Positions 35,264-44,550 are shown, counted from the first letter of the stretch. The stretch is DNA of 64,000 bases from an uncultured Celeribacter sp. (GCF_963676475.1 NZ_OY781107.1:62001-126000); one strand, 5' to 3'. Notes: a model not told the origin generated them from the letters alone. Made by a program: numbers and translations.

Positions 35264-35806
35264 CTACTCTTCGAAAAACCTGATAAGCTCGTCGTAGGAA
35301 TAGCTTTCTGCGACGGGCCCGCTGTCATGCGGCTCGAAACGCGTATCGACCGGCAGGCAGCCAAGCCCGCAGACCTGAGAAATCACCATCTCCGAACTGT
35401 CGACATACCAAAGCCGCCCGCCCGGCGTGGCGACCCAGCCGTCGATGCCATCGCTCTCATCGGCCTCCATGTCGTTGACCGACGGGACCTCCGACACATA
35501 GCCGCGCATAAAACTGCCGTGGGTGTGATAGGAGGCGATGACCACCTCCATCTCCTCTGTGTCGCGTGGGGTGCAGCCATCAACGGAGCCCCGTTTCGCA
35601 GGGCTGGCGATCAGCTTTCCGTCGGCATCCCGCCCGATCAACCCGCAGTATTCGCGCTTTTTCTGAAACGAGAGCGGTTGGATCTCGGCGAAGATCGTCT
35701 TGACCATCTCCAACTCTTCCGGCTCCTCGGCCCCGACGCCTTCGGGTCCCGCGAAAAGCACCGCAGAAACCATCAAGGCGGTGCGCGAAAAAATCCTGCG
35801 CTGCAT
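35264..35806 (-). CDS. Secreted DUF4329 protein with JAMM-like histidine motif
   Basis: A 180-residue exported protein: signal peptide to about residue 26 ([15 protein letters not shown]), then a DUF4329 domain. [13 protein letters not shown] is followed by ASYHTHGSF and, twelve residues later, PSVNDMEAD. The pattern Glu ... His-x-His ... Ser-x-x-Asp recalls the zinc site of JAMM/MPN peptidases. Two further Cys (VCGLGC) may form a disulfide. The family has no assigned function, and activity is inferred only from the motif. It is divergent from deoD with 66 bases between. Confidence 0.75.
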   Translation of the reverse strand: MQRRIFSRTALMVSAVLFAGPEGVGAEEPEELEMVKTIFAEIQPLSFQKKREYCGLIGRDADGKLIASPAKRGSVDGCTPRDTEEMEVVIASYHTHGSFMRGYVSEVPSVNDMEADESDGIDGWVATPGGRLWYVDSSEMVISQVCGLGCLPVDTRFEPHDSGPVAESYSYDELIRFFEE

Positions 35807-35872
35807 TCTATACAATCTCGTTCCTGGCTGGCTTACTGTGTTCCAAAGACCGATAGCACGAGGAGCATGGAT

Positions 35873-36583
35873 ATGCCGACCCCCCATATTGCCGCAAAGC
35901 CCGGCGAGATTGCCGAAACCGTCCTGATGCCGGGCGATCCCTACCGCGCGAAATGGGCCGCCGAGACCTATCTCGACGACATCAAACTGGTAAACGAAGT
36001 GCGGGGCATGCTGGGCTTTACCGGCACCTATAAGGGCCATCCCGTGACCATCCACGGCTCCGGCATGGGCATGCCGTCGATCTCGATCTACGCCAATGAG
36101 CTGATCACCGAATATGGCGCCAAGACCCTCATCCGCATCGGCTCCTGTGGCGCGATGCAGCATCATATCAAGGTGCGTGACGTGGTGATCGCCATGACCG
36201 CCACCACGATGGGCACGACGCCGTCGGCCGGGTTCTTCAAGGAGATCAACTATGCGCCCTGCGCCGATTACGGCCTGTTGGAGGCCGCCGTCGCCGCCGC
36301 GCGTCAGAAAGACACCGGCGTCCATGTCGGCAACATCTATTCCTCGGACATCTTCTATGCCGAACGTCCTGATCTCGATGAGGTGATGATCCGCCATGGC
36401 ATCCTCGGCGTCGAAATGGAAGCCGCCGAGCTTTACACCGTCGCGGCGCGGCATGGCGTGCGGGCACTGGGCGTGATGACCGTCTCCGATCACTTGCTGA
36501 CGCATGAGGCGCTGCCCTCCGACCAGCGGGAAAAGAGTTTTGGCGACATGGTCGAGATCGCATTGGAGGCCGCTTTCGCATGA
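35873..36583 (+). CDS. deoD: Purine-nucleoside phosphorylase (DeoD type)
   Basis: Phosphorolyses purine (deoxy)nucleosides to base and (deoxy)ribose-1-phosphate. A hexameric DeoD-type enzyme of 236 residues. The phosphate-site glycine loop [17 protein letters not shown] and [10 protein letters not shown] (ribose binding) and SDH near the end are all present. The second ATG (35873) is chosen because AGGAG stands seven bases before it; the ATG at 35867 is only one base from that site. It is coupled by ATGA to the aldo-keto reductase. It fits with the nucleoside importer at 21.6-26.2 kb. Confidence 0.95.
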   Translation: MPTPHIAAKPGEIAETVLMPGDPYRAKWAAETYLDDIKLVNEVRGMLGFTGTYKGHPVTIHGSGMGMPSISIYANELITEYGAKTLIRIGSCGAMQHHIKVRDVVIAMTATTMGTTPSAGFFKEINYAPCADYGLLEAAVAAARQKDTGVHVGNIYSSDIFYAERPDLDEVMIRHGILGVEMEAAELYTVAARHGVRALGVMTVSDHLLTHEALPSDQREKSFGDMVEIALEAAFA

Positions 36584-37569
36584 GCATGCCCAAACGCCAA
36601 CTTGGCGCTAACGGACCGATGGTAAGCGCCATCGGCTTTGGCTGCATGAGCTTCGCCGGGTTCTTCGGCGCCGCCGATGACGACACCTCGCTTGAAACCC
36701 TCGCCGCCGTCGAGGCTGCGGGCATCGACTTTTGGGACACCGCGAACATCTACGGGATGGGGCGGTCTGAGAAGATCGTCGGCCAATACCTCAAGGAAAG
36801 CGGAGCCGATGTGACGCTGGCCACCAAGTGCGGCATCGTGCCGGGGCCACAGCGCAGCTTTAACAATGAGGAAGATTACATCCGCTCTGAGTTGGAAGGC
36901 TCCCTCAAGAAGCTGAATCGTGACAAGGTCGAGCTTTATTACATCCACCGTCGGCAACAGGAATTGCCGGTGGAGACCGTCGCCGAGACCATGGGCAAGC
37001 TCATTGAAGAAGGGCTGATCGACGCTTGGGGGCTGTCCGAAGTGGCGCCTTCGACCATCCGGCGTGCGCATAAGGTCGTGCCCGTGACGGCGGTGCAGAA
37101 CGAATATTCGCTTTGGACCCGCCAGCCGGAGCTGGGCGTGATCCAGACCTGCGAGGAGTTAGGGATCGCTTTCATCCCCTTCTCGCCGGTGGCCCGTGGC
37201 GCGCTTGGCGTTGCCGATCTCGACCCCGCGCAGTTTTCCGACAATGATTTCCGCAAAGTGAACCCGCGTTTCATGGGGCAAAACTGGCTGGAAAACCTGG
37301 ACTACATCCACGCGTTCCAGACCTATGCCGAGACCAAAGGCGTCTCCACCCCGGCGCTGGCGCTCGCTTGGGTGTTGCACCAAGGCGATCACCTGATCCC
37401 GATTCCCGGCACGCGCACCAAAGAACACCTTGCCGATTGGGCCCATGCGGGTGAGATCGGCCTGTCTGAGGACGATCTCTGGGAGATCGAACAGATTTTG
37501 CCAGCAGGTTGGGCGGCGGGGGATCGCTATGCCGATCAGCAAATCCTCGGCGTCGAACGCTATTGCTAA
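36580..37569 (+). CDS. Aldo/keto reductase
   Basis: A 329-residue NADPH-dependent oxidoreductase of the AKR superfamily. The catalytic tetrad is visible: Asp and Tyr in [11 protein letters not shown], Lys in ATKCG and His in YYIHRR. The C-terminal cofactor loop is [10 protein letters not shown]. Substrate unknown. It overlaps deoD by four bases. Its stop codon (TAA) coincides with the end of palindromic repeat copy B, so the insertion defines or closely borders the end of the gene. Confidence 0.92.
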   Translation: MSMPKRQLGANGPMVSAIGFGCMSFAGFFGAADDDTSLETLAAVEAAGIDFWDTANIYGMGRSEKIVGQYLKESGADVTLATKCGIVPGPQRSFNNEEDYIRSELEGSLKKLNRDKVELYYIHRRQQELPVETVAETMGKLIEEGLIDAWGLSEVAPSTIRRAHKVVPVTAVQNEYSLWTRQPELGVIQTCEELGIAFIPFSPVARGALGVADLDPAQFSDNDFRKVNPRFMGQNWLENLDYIHAFQTYAETKGVSTPALALAWVLHQGDHLIPIPGTRTKEHLADWAHAGEIGLSEDDLWEIEQILPAGWAAGDRYADQQILGVERYC

Positions 37570-37683
37570 AGCGTTTCTCAAGAAACTTGAGGCACTCAAA
37601 TATTGAGAAACGCAGCAATATCAATTCAGTGTGGCAACGTTTTTCGCTCAATCTCATTCAGATTAAACGAAAAACGCTTTAAC
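37565..37683. repeat. Palindromic interspersed repeat, copy B (119 bp, inverted relative to copy A)
   Basis: Reverse-complement of the element at 5643-5760, with only about eight differences and one extra base. Differences fall mainly in the hairpin loops. The TAA stop of the aldo-keto reductase is formed by the first bases of the element. A separate terminator follows six bases after its end. Confidence 0.88.
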
Positions 37684-37688
37684 ATGAC

Positions 37689-37713
37689 AAAGCCCCGCTC
37701 TGGCGGGGCTTTT
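37689..37713. terminator. Bidirectional intrinsic terminator
   Basis: Ten-base stem AAAGCCCCGC / GCGGGGCTTT with a TCTG loop. A residues on one side and T residues on the other serve both the reductase operon (+) and the 55-residue gene (-). Confidence 0.9.
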
Positions 37714-37735
37714 CAGTCTACGAAGGCGGGAGGCC

Positions 37736-37903
37736 TTATTCGTAGTAGGCGTACATTTGATCGAGCACATCGAGTTTGCCCGGAACAACCTGTTCGCTGG
37801 TTTTCACCGCCGGGGTGGCCGGGGCGTAATATTCGAGCCATTCGGACACTTTCATCGCGGCGTCTTTGGCTTTGTCGTTCAGTGCAACATCGTGCAGGGT
37901 CAT
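37736..37903 (-). CDS. Small acidic protein, 55 residues, unknown
   Basis: Begins MTLHDVALNDKAKDAAMKVS and ends LDQMYAYYE. The reading frame has third-position GC bias like its neighbours. A CACGGAG ribosome site precedes the ATG, and a terminator follows the stop by about 22 bases, which together argue for a real gene. No signal peptide, membrane helix or known motif is seen; the sequence is helix-prone with several Tyr and a central Pro-rich turn. It is not translated from any larger frame. Confidence 0.72.
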   Translation of the reverse strand: MTLHDVALNDKAKDAAMKVSEWLEYYAPATPAVKTSEQVVPGKLDVLDQMYAYYE

Positions 37904-38037
37904 GTCATAAACTCCGTGGAGGTGTAGTGGTCTCCCTTGCGCACTGAGGTATGCTGCGACGCCGCGAAAGACAGCCCCCTAATGTCGCATAGTCGCCATG
38001 CGCATGCTGCAATGCAGCGCCATGCGTGTTGGGGTCT

Positions 38038-38238
38038 TTACCTGTTGGGCTTGGCCCCGCAATGTGTCGGCTCGCCCTTCTCGGTGCGGGCCTCCGCGCC
38101 ACAGACCTGACAGCGAAAGGTGATGCCCTCCGCATCCTTGCCGGTCTGACGCCAGCGGCAATCCGACGTGCGATCCGTGCGCAAGACATACATGCCCACG
38201 TAGAGCGCGATGAGGATGAGGGGGATGAGAACGACCAT
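38038..38238 (-). CDS. Small membrane protein with C-terminal cysteine knuckle
   Basis: A 66-residue protein: one N-terminal membrane helix (VVLIPLILIALYVGMYVL), then a basic cytoplasmic tail with Cys residues (CRWRQTG, FRCQVCG, THCGAK) that could bind zinc. A GGGGGG site precedes the ATG. It lies 46 bases after creD on the same strand and may be cotranscribed with it. Function unknown. Confidence 0.65.
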   Translation of the reverse strand: MVVLIPLILIALYVGMYVLRTDRTSDCRWRQTGKDAEGITFRCQVCGAEARTEKGEPTHCGAKPNR

Positions 38239-38284
38239 GCCCCCTCATACGCCGTGTCTTGCCGAATGGAAAACCACGGATGTG

Positions 38285-39691
38285 TTACGGCGTGGTTTTG
38301 GGCGCAGGGTCCTTGCGTTTTCGGGCGAACAAACCGCTGCCCTCCGGCCCGTACCAATCCTCGTTGCGGGTAAAGAACATGGTCGCGGCCAGAGCCACGA
38401 AGGACAGGGACGCCCCCGCAAGCAATGCATAATCCGCAGAGCGCAGGATCAGATAGAGCACGCCGTAAAGCACCAAAAGCATGACGCCCAGCACCGCAGT
38501 ACGTCGTCCGAGTTTCAGCCCCACAGCGCCAAAGAAGGTCAAAAGCGCAATGGTCGCCCCGGCTGAGAGCGCATAGGCCGGGCCAAAGCCGATCTGTTCG
38601 GAATAGGCCACCATCAAGAGGACGAAAATCGACTGCGCCAGACCGATCAGTATATATTGCACCGGGTGGGCCGGGCGCTCAGCGCCTTTTTCCACCAACA
38701 ACACGGTGAGAAAGGTCAGCGCGATGAAAAGGATCGAATAATTCGCGGCGCGGAAGGACTTTTGATAGAAATCATTCGGCTCGATGAAATCCACACCGAA
38801 AGCCATGCTATAGCGCAGGGTCTGGATGTAATTCTCGCGCGTCATCTGCGGCAGGGTGCGGGCCAGATGCGGGATGGTCCAGGTGGCGGAGAAGCCCTCT
38901 TCGGAAATCTCCGAACCATCCGGCAGAAAGGCGCCCCGGAAACTCGGGTGCGGCCAGTCGGACCTGATGGTCACAGCCGTCTGACGGCCGACCGGCGCGA
39001 TCTGAAAGGATTGCGCGCCATTGGCGCCGAGCGTCAGCGCATAGTCGCTCTTGCCCCGCGGATCGCCCAGAGCCGCCATGATGCCCGCGGCATCGTCAGC
39101 GGAAGCAATCGGTTCAAGCGGCACTTCGACGCCATCGACGGTCAACACCGCCTGCCCGCGCAGCGCGGCGTTGGAAGACAGCGACAGGATCAACTCGGCG
39201 CGATCCCAGAGGATCACCTCGTCATTCACAGCTTGGGCTTCGATCTGATCCCACGGGAAATCGAACCCCATGTCGATCCCCGCCTGATAGACCGGCACCG
39301 AAAAAATGCCGCGATGGCGAATTTGCGTTTGCGTGTCGATATCCACATCGAAGCGCCCCGGATAGACATAGATCGGATCGCGGCTCACGGTCACCTTGCG
39401 CGTCACCTGGCGTTGGCGTGGGCTACCATCGGCATCCAGAACGACCTCGCCCGTGTCGGGGTTGATCACCGCTTCGCGTTCGGTGCGGTCCACGGTTTCC
39501 TCGACCGGGATCACAAGCATCGGGCCGGCAATGACTTGGTCCCCGCCCCATTCGCGGCCCACCTCACGCAGGGTGCTTTGCGAATAGGTCTTCCGGCTCT
39601 GCACGATGTCCGAGACGAAGAACAAGGGAATGAACATCAAAAGCGTCAGCAGACCGACGATCAGGAAACGGGCGCCAATGGATTTGCGCAT
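38285..39691 (-). CDS. creD: Inner membrane protein CreD-like
   Basis: A 468-residue CreD family protein: an N-terminal helix (LIVGLLTLLMFIPLFFV), a large periplasmic domain (about 40-330) and a C-terminal block of five or six helices (SILFIALTFLTVLLVEKG, then AHPVQYILIGLAQSIF). In enterobacteria CreD belongs to the CreBC regulon and affects envelope integrity and beta-lactam response. No creBC genes are in the window, so its control here is open. The start at 39691 has GGAGG upstream; the frame to 39733 is rejected. Confidence 0.9.
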   Translation of the reverse strand: MRKSIGARFLIVGLLTLLMFIPLFFVSDIVQSRKTYSQSTLREVGREWGGDQVIAGPMLVIPVEETVDRTEREAVINPDTGEVVLDADGSPRQRQVTRKVTVSRDPIYVYPGRFDVDIDTQTQIRHRGIFSVPVYQAGIDMGFDFPWDQIEAQAVNDEVILWDRAELILSLSSNAALRGQAVLTVDGVEVPLEPIASADDAAGIMAALGDPRGKSDYALTLGANGAQSFQIAPVGRQTAVTIRSDWPHPSFRGAFLPDGSEISEEGFSATWTIPHLARTLPQMTRENYIQTLRYSMAFGVDFIEPNDFYQKSFRAANYSILFIALTFLTVLLVEKGAERPAHPVQYILIGLAQSIFVLLMVAYSEQIGFGPAYALSAGATIALLTFFGAVGLKLGRRTAVLGVMLLVLYGVLYLILRSADYALLAGASLSFVALAATMFFTRNEDWYGPEGSGLFARKRKDPAPKTTP

Positions 39692-39764
39692 GGGGGACCT
39701 CCTCAAACAACTCCGCGCAGGATGATCGGGCACGACGCATGAGGCAAGGGGGAGAAGTGCAAAA

Positions 39765-39791
39765 GAAAAACCCCGCCGAAGCGGGGCTTTT
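39765..39791 (-). terminator. Intrinsic terminator of the sdh operon
   Basis: On the minus strand a GCCCCGC / GCGGGG stem closes a TTCG loop and is followed by five T residues. It lies 21 bases after the sdhB stop. Confidence 0.9.
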
Positions 39792-39811
39792 CAAATTCCT
39801 GTCGAAGCAGC

Positions 39812-40591
39812 TTAGTGCGTGCGTTCGAGCATCATCTTCTTGATATGCGCAATCGCCGCCGCCGGGTTCAGACCCTTGGGGCAGGTTTTCGCACAATTCA
39901 TGATGGTGTGGCAGCGATAGAGTTTAAAGCTGTCTTCGAGGTAGTCGAGACGCTCGCCGGTGGCCTCATCGCGCGAGTCGATGATCCAGCGGTAGGCGTG
40001 CAGGAGTGCTGCCGGTCCAAGGTATTCGTCGCCATTCCACCAGTAGCTCGGGCAAGAGGTCGAGCAGGAGGCACACATCACGCATTCGTAAAGACCGTCG
40101 AGTTTCTTGCGATCCTCGATGGACTGACGCCATTCTTTTTCGGGACGGTTGGTCTTGGTCTCAAGCCACGGCATGATCGAGGCGTGCTGCGCATAGAAGT
40201 GGGTCAGATCGGGAATGAGGTCTTTCACCACCGGCATGTGCGGCAGCGGGAAGATGCGCACATCGCCCTTGATCTCGTCGAGACCGTAGATACAGGCGAG
40301 CGTGTTGATCCCGTCGATGTTCATCGCGCAGGAGCCACAGATGCCTTCACGGCAGGAGCGGCGGAAGGTCAGCGTCGGGTCGATCTCGTTCTTGATCTTG
40401 ATCAGCGCGTCGAGAACCATCGGACCGCATTTGTCCATGTCGATGAAATAGGTGTCCACCGACGGGTTTTTCTCGTCATCGGGATTCCAGCGGTAGATCT
40501 GGAATTTGCGGACATTGGTCGCGCCCTCGGGCTTCGGCCAGGTCTTGCCCGTCACGATTTTGGAGTTCTTGGGAAGGTTAAACTGAACCAT
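39812..40591 (-). CDS. sdhB: Succinate dehydrogenase iron-sulfur subunit
   Basis: Carries electrons from the flavoprotein to ubiquinone in complex II. A 259-residue protein with the N-terminal plant-type ferredoxin domain ([16 protein letters not shown], 2Fe-2S) and a C-terminal domain with [16 protein letters not shown] (4Fe-4S) and [15 protein letters not shown] (3Fe-4S/4Fe-4S). All cluster cysteines are present. It is separated from sdhA by a cassette of unrelated genes rather than following it directly. Confidence 0.97.
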   Translation of the reverse strand: MVQFNLPKNSKIVTGKTWPKPEGATNVRKFQIYRWNPDDEKNPSVDTYFIDMDKCGPMVLDALIKIKNEIDPTLTFRRSCREGICGSCAMNIDGINTLACIYGLDEIKGDVRIFPLPHMPVVKDLIPDLTHFYAQHASIMPWLETKTNRPEKEWRQSIEDRKKLDGLYECVMCASCSTSCPSYWWNGDEYLGPAALLHAYRWIIDSRDEATGERLDYLEDSFKLYRCHTIMNCAKTCPKGLNPAAAIAHIKKMMLERTH

Positions 40592-40602
40592 GGCCTGTTC
40601 CC

Positions 40603-40710
40603 CTAGTTTGACGCCGGACGTGCCGGCAGAGAGTTGTGTTTCATATCTGACTTGGATGCGGCTTGGGCCATCTGGCCTCGGTCTGACATCCGGCGAAAAT
40701 AATCTGTCAT
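40603..40710 (-). CDS. Possible 35-residue leader peptide upstream of sdhB
   Basis: An open frame beginning [10 protein letters not shown] with a GGGGGC ribosome site and ending 11 bases before the sdhB ATG. It is rich in Ser, Met and basic residues and has no known motif. Good spacing on both sides hints at translation, but at this length it may be chance. Confidence 0.3.
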   Translation of the reverse strand: MTDYFRRMSDRGQMAQAASKSDMKHNSLPARPASN

Positions 40711-40718
40711 CGTGCCCC

Positions 40719-41054
40719 CTATCCGAACGGCGCGCCCAAAGTCCCGTGGGCGAGGCAGCTGAGGGTTTCGGGTTCGCGGGCGATGTCGGTCACGATCTGC
40801 ACCGTGCTTTGATCGACGCCCACCACCGCCGCCTGAGCCAGCGAGACAAGCTGATCCATCTCTGCATTGTCCATGATGCAATCGACATAGACATCGGCGT
40901 TCACGCCGGGAAACTTGTCGTTGATCACGGTTTTGACCACCGATTTGGCCGCCGAGCGCGTGGTGTCCTCGACCAAAGCGGAGGACTCGATGCAGCCGGT
41001 GAGAGCCAAAAGCATCATCCCGGCGAGGGGTGTTTTGAAGCCGAGGCGGATCAT
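40719..41054 (-). CDS. Small lipoprotein of unknown function within the sdh operon
   Basis: A 111-residue lipoprotein: signal with lipobox MLLALTGC (Cys at residue 21), then a helical domain containing three further Cys residues in total (VDCIMDN, LSCLAHG). It overlaps the sulfotransferase gene by four bases. Its place in the sdh operon suggests coexpression with complex II, but no role is known. Codon use resembles the operon. Confidence 0.78.
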   Translation of the reverse strand: MIRLGFKTPLAGMMLLALTGCIESSALVEDTTRSAAKSVVKTVINDKFPGVNADVYVDCIMDNAEMDQLVSLAQAAVVGVDQSTVQIVTDIAREPETLSCLAHGTLGAPFG

Positions 41055-41704
41055 CCGAGCACCTCCTGATCTGTGTCAGCCCGCAGCACCCGCGGCGGGG
41101 ATTTTCGGTTGTAATGGCCCCAAAGCGACGCATCCACCGCGAAATCGGGCGACAACCAGTCGGCGATCTTCGACGGCGCATCGCGGTCCAGATCGAAGTG
41201 CAGGAACCGGGCATCGGCGGTGGCGAAATAGCTTTGCACCTCGGCTGTGTGACGGTCGAACACCTCGGACCAAGCCGCTTTCGCACCGGCCTCGTCAAGG
41301 CCCGACATTTTGCAGAACCGTTTGAGGAAGGTGCCACTGGCATGCGCCGCACGCGAGGCGATCCAGTCGGATTTATCCCGCGTGTTGAAAAAGAAATAGG
41401 CGTCCGGGTAGGCCGCATGCAGCACCCGGAACAGGCGCGCGCCGTCGATCATCATCTGGGCGTTGAGAAAGGCGATGTCGGAAAAGGCGCGAATGCCGTC
41501 AAACCCGTCAAACGGTTTGCGTCCCATCGCCAGATTGCTCACCATCACCTGCGCGACATTGCGCCCCTGCGGCTCCTGCCAATGCAGCGCCGGGATGCCA
41601 TTGTCTTCCATCAGACGATGAAAGCTCAGCGTGCCGCAGCGATTAAACCCGATCTGGATGATCAATGGAGCCGCCGCACCGGTGTTGTGGTCGATCACGC
41701 TCAT
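41051..41704 (-). CDS. Sulfotransferase family protein
   Basis: A 217-residue protein with the PAPS-binding P-loop at the N-terminus (IGFNRCGTLSFHRLM, residues 17-31) and the 3'-phosphate-binding segment FFFNTRDKSDWIASR. This marks a cytosolic-fold sulfotransferase, possibly modifying an envelope glycan or small metabolite. It is coupled by ATGA overlaps on both sides (56-residue gene upstream, lipoprotein downstream). Its location between sdhA and sdhB is unusual. Confidence 0.85.
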   Translation of the reverse strand: MSVIDHNTGAAAPLIIQIGFNRCGTLSFHRLMEDNGIPALHWQEPQGRNVAQVMVSNLAMGRKPFDGFDGIRAFSDIAFLNAQMMIDGARLFRVLHAAYPDAYFFFNTRDKSDWIASRAAHASGTFLKRFCKMSGLDEAGAKAAWSEVFDRHTAEVQSYFATADARFLHFDLDRDAPSKIADWLSPDFAVDASLWGHYNRKSPPRVLRADTDQEVLG

Positions 41705-41871
41705 GCCGCCACCTCACGCGAAACGACGGGCGCCAGTCCGATCTCTGCCAGTCCAATCTCTGACTGAGACGCCCATGTCACGCCTTGGTCGGAAACACAG
41801 GCGATATTCACCTTGGAGATGCAATCTCCAAAGGTCGCTTGCTTATTCCACCAAAACGATTTCAGCGACAT
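41701..41871 (-). CDS. Small protein (56 residues) coupled to the sulfotransferase
   Basis: Begins MSLKSFWWNKQATFGDCISK and ends in a short duplicated segment SEIGLAEIGLA. The stop overlaps the sulfotransferase start as ATGA, which supports real translation. The ribosome site is weak. No signal peptide, helix or motif is recognised. Its duplicated bases (two 12-base copies around 41731-41760) may be a recent expansion. Confidence 0.5.
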   Translation of the reverse strand: MSLKSFWWNKQATFGDCISKVNIACVSDQGVTWASQSEIGLAEIGLAPVVSREVAA

Positions 41872-41901
41872 CTTGCAGGTCCGGTTGAAAAGGGAGGGCC
41901 A

Positions 41902-41916
41902 CCCCGAAATGCGGGG
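41902..41916 (-). terminator. Weak hairpin after sdhA
   Basis: CCCCG / CGGGG with a five-base loop, 20 bases after the sdhA stop, without a direct T-run. It may slow transcription or mark mRNA processing between sdhA and the following cassette. Confidence 0.35.
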
Positions 41917-41935
41917 CGACCATATTGGTTTTGCC

Positions 41936-43744
41936 TTAGAAAGTCCGCGCTTTCGGCGCGATCCTCTTGAGGCTGATGCCGCCTTCGGCTTCGGTCGTCA
42001 GCGGATCCTCGATGATCGGACGATAGCTGAGCTCGACCTCATTGCCCTCGACGCGCGAAATCGTGTGGATGCGCCAGTTCGCGTCATCACGATCCGGGTA
42101 ATCCTCATGGGCATGTGCGCCACGGGATTCTTTGCGCGCCTCGGCCCCGTGGATGGTGGCCAAAGCGTTGGGCATCAGGTTGGTGAGTTCCAGCGTTTCC
42201 ATCAGATCGGAGTTCCACACGAGGCTGCGATCGGTGACGGAGACGTCGCCCATCTTGCCGGCCACGGCGGTCATCTTTTCCACGCCTTCTTTCAGCGTCT
42301 TGTCGGTGCGGAACACGGCGGCGTCGGCCTGCATCGTGCGCTGCATTTCCAGACGCAGCTCGGCGGTCGGGATCGTGCCTTTGGCGTAACGGATCCCGTC
42401 GAAACGGTCGAAAGCCTTTTGCACGGACGCCATGTTCAGCTCCGGGTTCGGCGCCTTCGGATCGACGACCTGACCGGCGCGGATCGCGGCGGCGCGGCCA
42501 AAGACCACAAGGTCGATCAAGGAGTTGGAGCCCAGACGGTTCGCACCATGTACGGAGGCACAGCCCGCCTCGCCCACGGCCATCAGGCCCGGCACGACAG
42601 CGGTCGGATTGTCCGCCTGCGGGTTCAGAACTTCGCCGTGATAGTTGGTCGGAATACCGCCCATGTTGTAGTGCACGGTCGGCAGAACCGGGATGGGCTC
42701 TTTGGTCACATCCACACCGGCGAAGATTTTCGCGGATTCGGAGATGCCCGGCAGACGCTCCGCCAGAGCCTCGGCCGGAAGGTGGCTGAGGTTCAGGAAG
42801 ATGTGGTCTTTGTGCTCACCCACTCCGCGACCTTCGCGAATCTCCATCGTCATAGAGCGGGACACGTAGTCACGCGGCGCGAGGTCTTTGTAGGTCGGCG
42901 CGTAACGCTCCATGAAACGCTCGCCTTCGGAGTTGGTCAGGTAACCGCCTTCGCCGCGTGCGCCCTCGGTGATCAGACAGCCGGAGCCGTAGATGCCGGT
43001 CGGGTGGAACTGAACGAATTCCATATCCTGAAGCGCGAGACCCGCACGGGCCACCATGCCGCCACCGTCGCCGGTGCAGGTGTGGGCAGAGGTCGCGGAG
43101 AAGTAGGCGCGGCCATAGCCCCCCGTCGCCAGCACAACCATCTTCGCGGAGAAGAGGTGGAAGGTGCCGTCATCGAGTTTCCAGCAGAGCACACCCTGAC
43201 ACTGACCGTCGTCGGACATGATCAGGTCGATGGCGAAATATTCGATGTAGAATTCTGCGTTGTTCTTCACGGACTGGCCGTACAGCGTGTGCAGGATCGC
43301 GTGGCCGGTGCGGTCAGCGGCGGCGCAGGTGCGCTGCACCGGCGGGCCTTCACCGAATTCGGTGGTGTGACCGCCAAACGGACGCTGGTAAATCTTGCCT
43401 TCTTCGGTCCGCGAGAACGGCACACCGTAGTGTTCCAACTCGTACACCGCCTTGGGCGCTTCACGGGCGAGGTATTCCATCGCGTCGGTGTCGCCAAGCC
43501 AGTCGGAGCCCTTGACGGTGTCGTACATGTGCCACTGCCAGTTGTCCGGCCCCATGTTCGAAAGCGACGCCGCGATGCCGCCCTGAGCCGCCACGGTGTG
43601 CGAGCGCGTCGGGAAGACCTTGGTCACACAGGCCGTGCGCAGACCTTGCTCAGCCATACCGAGCGTTGCGCGCAGACCAGAACCACCGGCGCCAACGACG
43701 ACCACGTCGTATTCGTGGGTTTCATATTCATATGCTGCTGTCAT
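41936..43744 (-). CDS. sdhA: Succinate dehydrogenase flavoprotein subunit
   Basis: Oxidises succinate to fumarate with covalently bound FAD in complex II on the inner face of the membrane. A 602-residue protein with the FAD-binding start [16 protein letters not shown] and the covalent-FAD histidine in [11 protein letters not shown]. The active-site segment is [18 protein letters not shown], then the catalytic arginine region PRDYVSRSM. It follows sdhD by 22 bases. Confidence 0.98.
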   Translation of the reverse strand: MTAAYEYETHEYDVVVVGAGGSGLRATLGMAEQGLRTACVTKVFPTRSHTVAAQGGIAASLSNMGPDNWQWHMYDTVKGSDWLGDTDAMEYLAREAPKAVYELEHYGVPFSRTEEGKIYQRPFGGHTTEFGEGPPVQRTCAAADRTGHAILHTLYGQSVKNNAEFYIEYFAIDLIMSDDGQCQGVLCWKLDDGTFHLFSAKMVVLATGGYGRAYFSATSAHTCTGDGGGMVARAGLALQDMEFVQFHPTGIYGSGCLITEGARGEGGYLTNSEGERFMERYAPTYKDLAPRDYVSRSMTMEIREGRGVGEHKDHIFLNLSHLPAEALAERLPGISESAKIFAGVDVTKEPIPVLPTVHYNMGGIPTNYHGEVLNPQADNPTAVVPGLMAVGEAGCASVHGANRLGSNSLIDLVVFGRAAAIRAGQVVDPKAPNPELNMASVQKAFDRFDGIRYAKGTIPTAELRLEMQRTMQADAAVFRTDKTLKEGVEKMTAVAGKMGDVSVTDRSLVWNSDLMETLELTNLMPNALATIHGAEARKESRGAHAHEDYPDRDDANWRIHTISRVEGNEVELSYRPIIEDPLTTEAEGGISLKRIAPKARTF

Positions 43745-43766
43745 TGTCTTTATTCCTTGCCGCGCA

Positions 43767-44141
43767 TCACTGAATGGCGAGTTTCAAAAGGGCGAAGAGG
43801 CCAGCCGCCATCAGCGTGTAGCAAAAGCCCGCCACAGCGATCAGTGTCAGCTTGCGCTTGAGGCCGCCCACGTAATCCTCAACGGCCTCGTCCACTTCGG
43901 TCTTGAGGTGGATGATGCCACCCACGAGGCACAGCGCCGTGATGATCGCCACGAAGGGATTGCCATAAAAGGCCAGCACCTCTTCGAAGGAATGCCCGAC
44001 GGCATAGCCGAAGGTGAAGATGAAGAGCGGCACCAGAAGGATCAGCGACAGCGAGGTCGCGATGGTCAGCCAATGATGCTGCGCGCCGGTATGGCCGGAG
44101 CCCAGACCCGTTGCGCGTTTGCGGTCAGTGAGAAAGTTCAT
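43767..44141 (-). CDS. sdhD: Succinate dehydrogenase membrane anchor subunit
   Basis: Small hydrophobic subunit of complex II with three membrane helices, which helps bind haem b and ubiquinone. The helices start near [36 protein letters not shown] and [19 protein letters not shown]. The start at 44141 (MNFLTDRK) is chosen because GAGGGG stands six bases before it, while the upstream ATG at 44147 directly touches that site. The length is 124 residues. Confidence 0.94.
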   Translation of the reverse strand: MNFLTDRKRATGLGSGHTGAQHHWLTIATSLSLILLVPLFIFTFGYAVGHSFEEVLAFYGNPFVAIITALCLVGGIIHLKTEVDEAVEDYVGGLKRKLTLIAVAGFCYTLMAAGLFALLKLAIQ

Positions 44142-44151
44142 GGCCATCCCC

Positions 44152-44550
44152 TCAGAAAATCAGAAACACAAGAGCGGTCAGCACGGTCAGGACGGTCGCC
44201 CCGATGAACATGCCCCAGCCCATTTTCTCGGAGGTCTCGACATCCAGGCAATAGCCGAAATCCCAGATCACATGACGGATACGGCCCAGCATGTGGTACC
44301 AGATCGCCCAGGCAGCGGCGAGCATCACGATGTTGCCGATCCAGCTGCCGTAGAGACCGTTGAAAAAATTGAAGGCCGTCTCGGAGCTTGCGGCTGCGAG
44401 GAACCAGCAGATCGCGAGGAAGACGGAGCCCAGCGATGCAATGCCGGTGATACGGACCATGATCGAGGAGATCGACGTCATTTGCGGTCGATAATAGGGT
44501 CCGATCATGAAGGGAGAGAGCGGTCGGTTGCCGCGATTCACATCAGCCAT
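44152..44550 (-). CDS. sdhC: Succinate dehydrogenase cytochrome b556 subunit
   Basis: First gene of the sdh operon: 132-residue haem-binding anchor with three membrane helices. The signature RPLSPFMIGPYYRPQMTSI is near the N-terminus. WYHMLGRIRHVIWDFGY carries the haem-ligand histidine and the conserved RH-x-x-WD. It is followed at once by sdhD. Upstream lie a twin palindromic operator and a LacI-type site. Confidence 0.96.
   Translation of the reverse strand: MADVNRGNRPLSPFMIGPYYRPQMTSISSIMVRITGIASLGSVFLAICWFLAAASSETAFNFFNGLYGSWIGNIVMLAAAWAIWYHMLGRIRHVIWDFGYCLDVETSEKMGWGMFIGATVLTVLTALVFLIF

Noticed and set aside
35264..36505. 413-residue minus-strand frame covering deoD and the DUF4329 gene
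   Set aside because: The N-terminal two-thirds are the antisense of deoD. The real gene starts with a signal peptide at 35806.
37904..38037. Small open frames between the 55-residue and 66-residue genes
   Set aside because: No ribosome sites or codon bias were seen; only a short GCTGCA palindrome is present.
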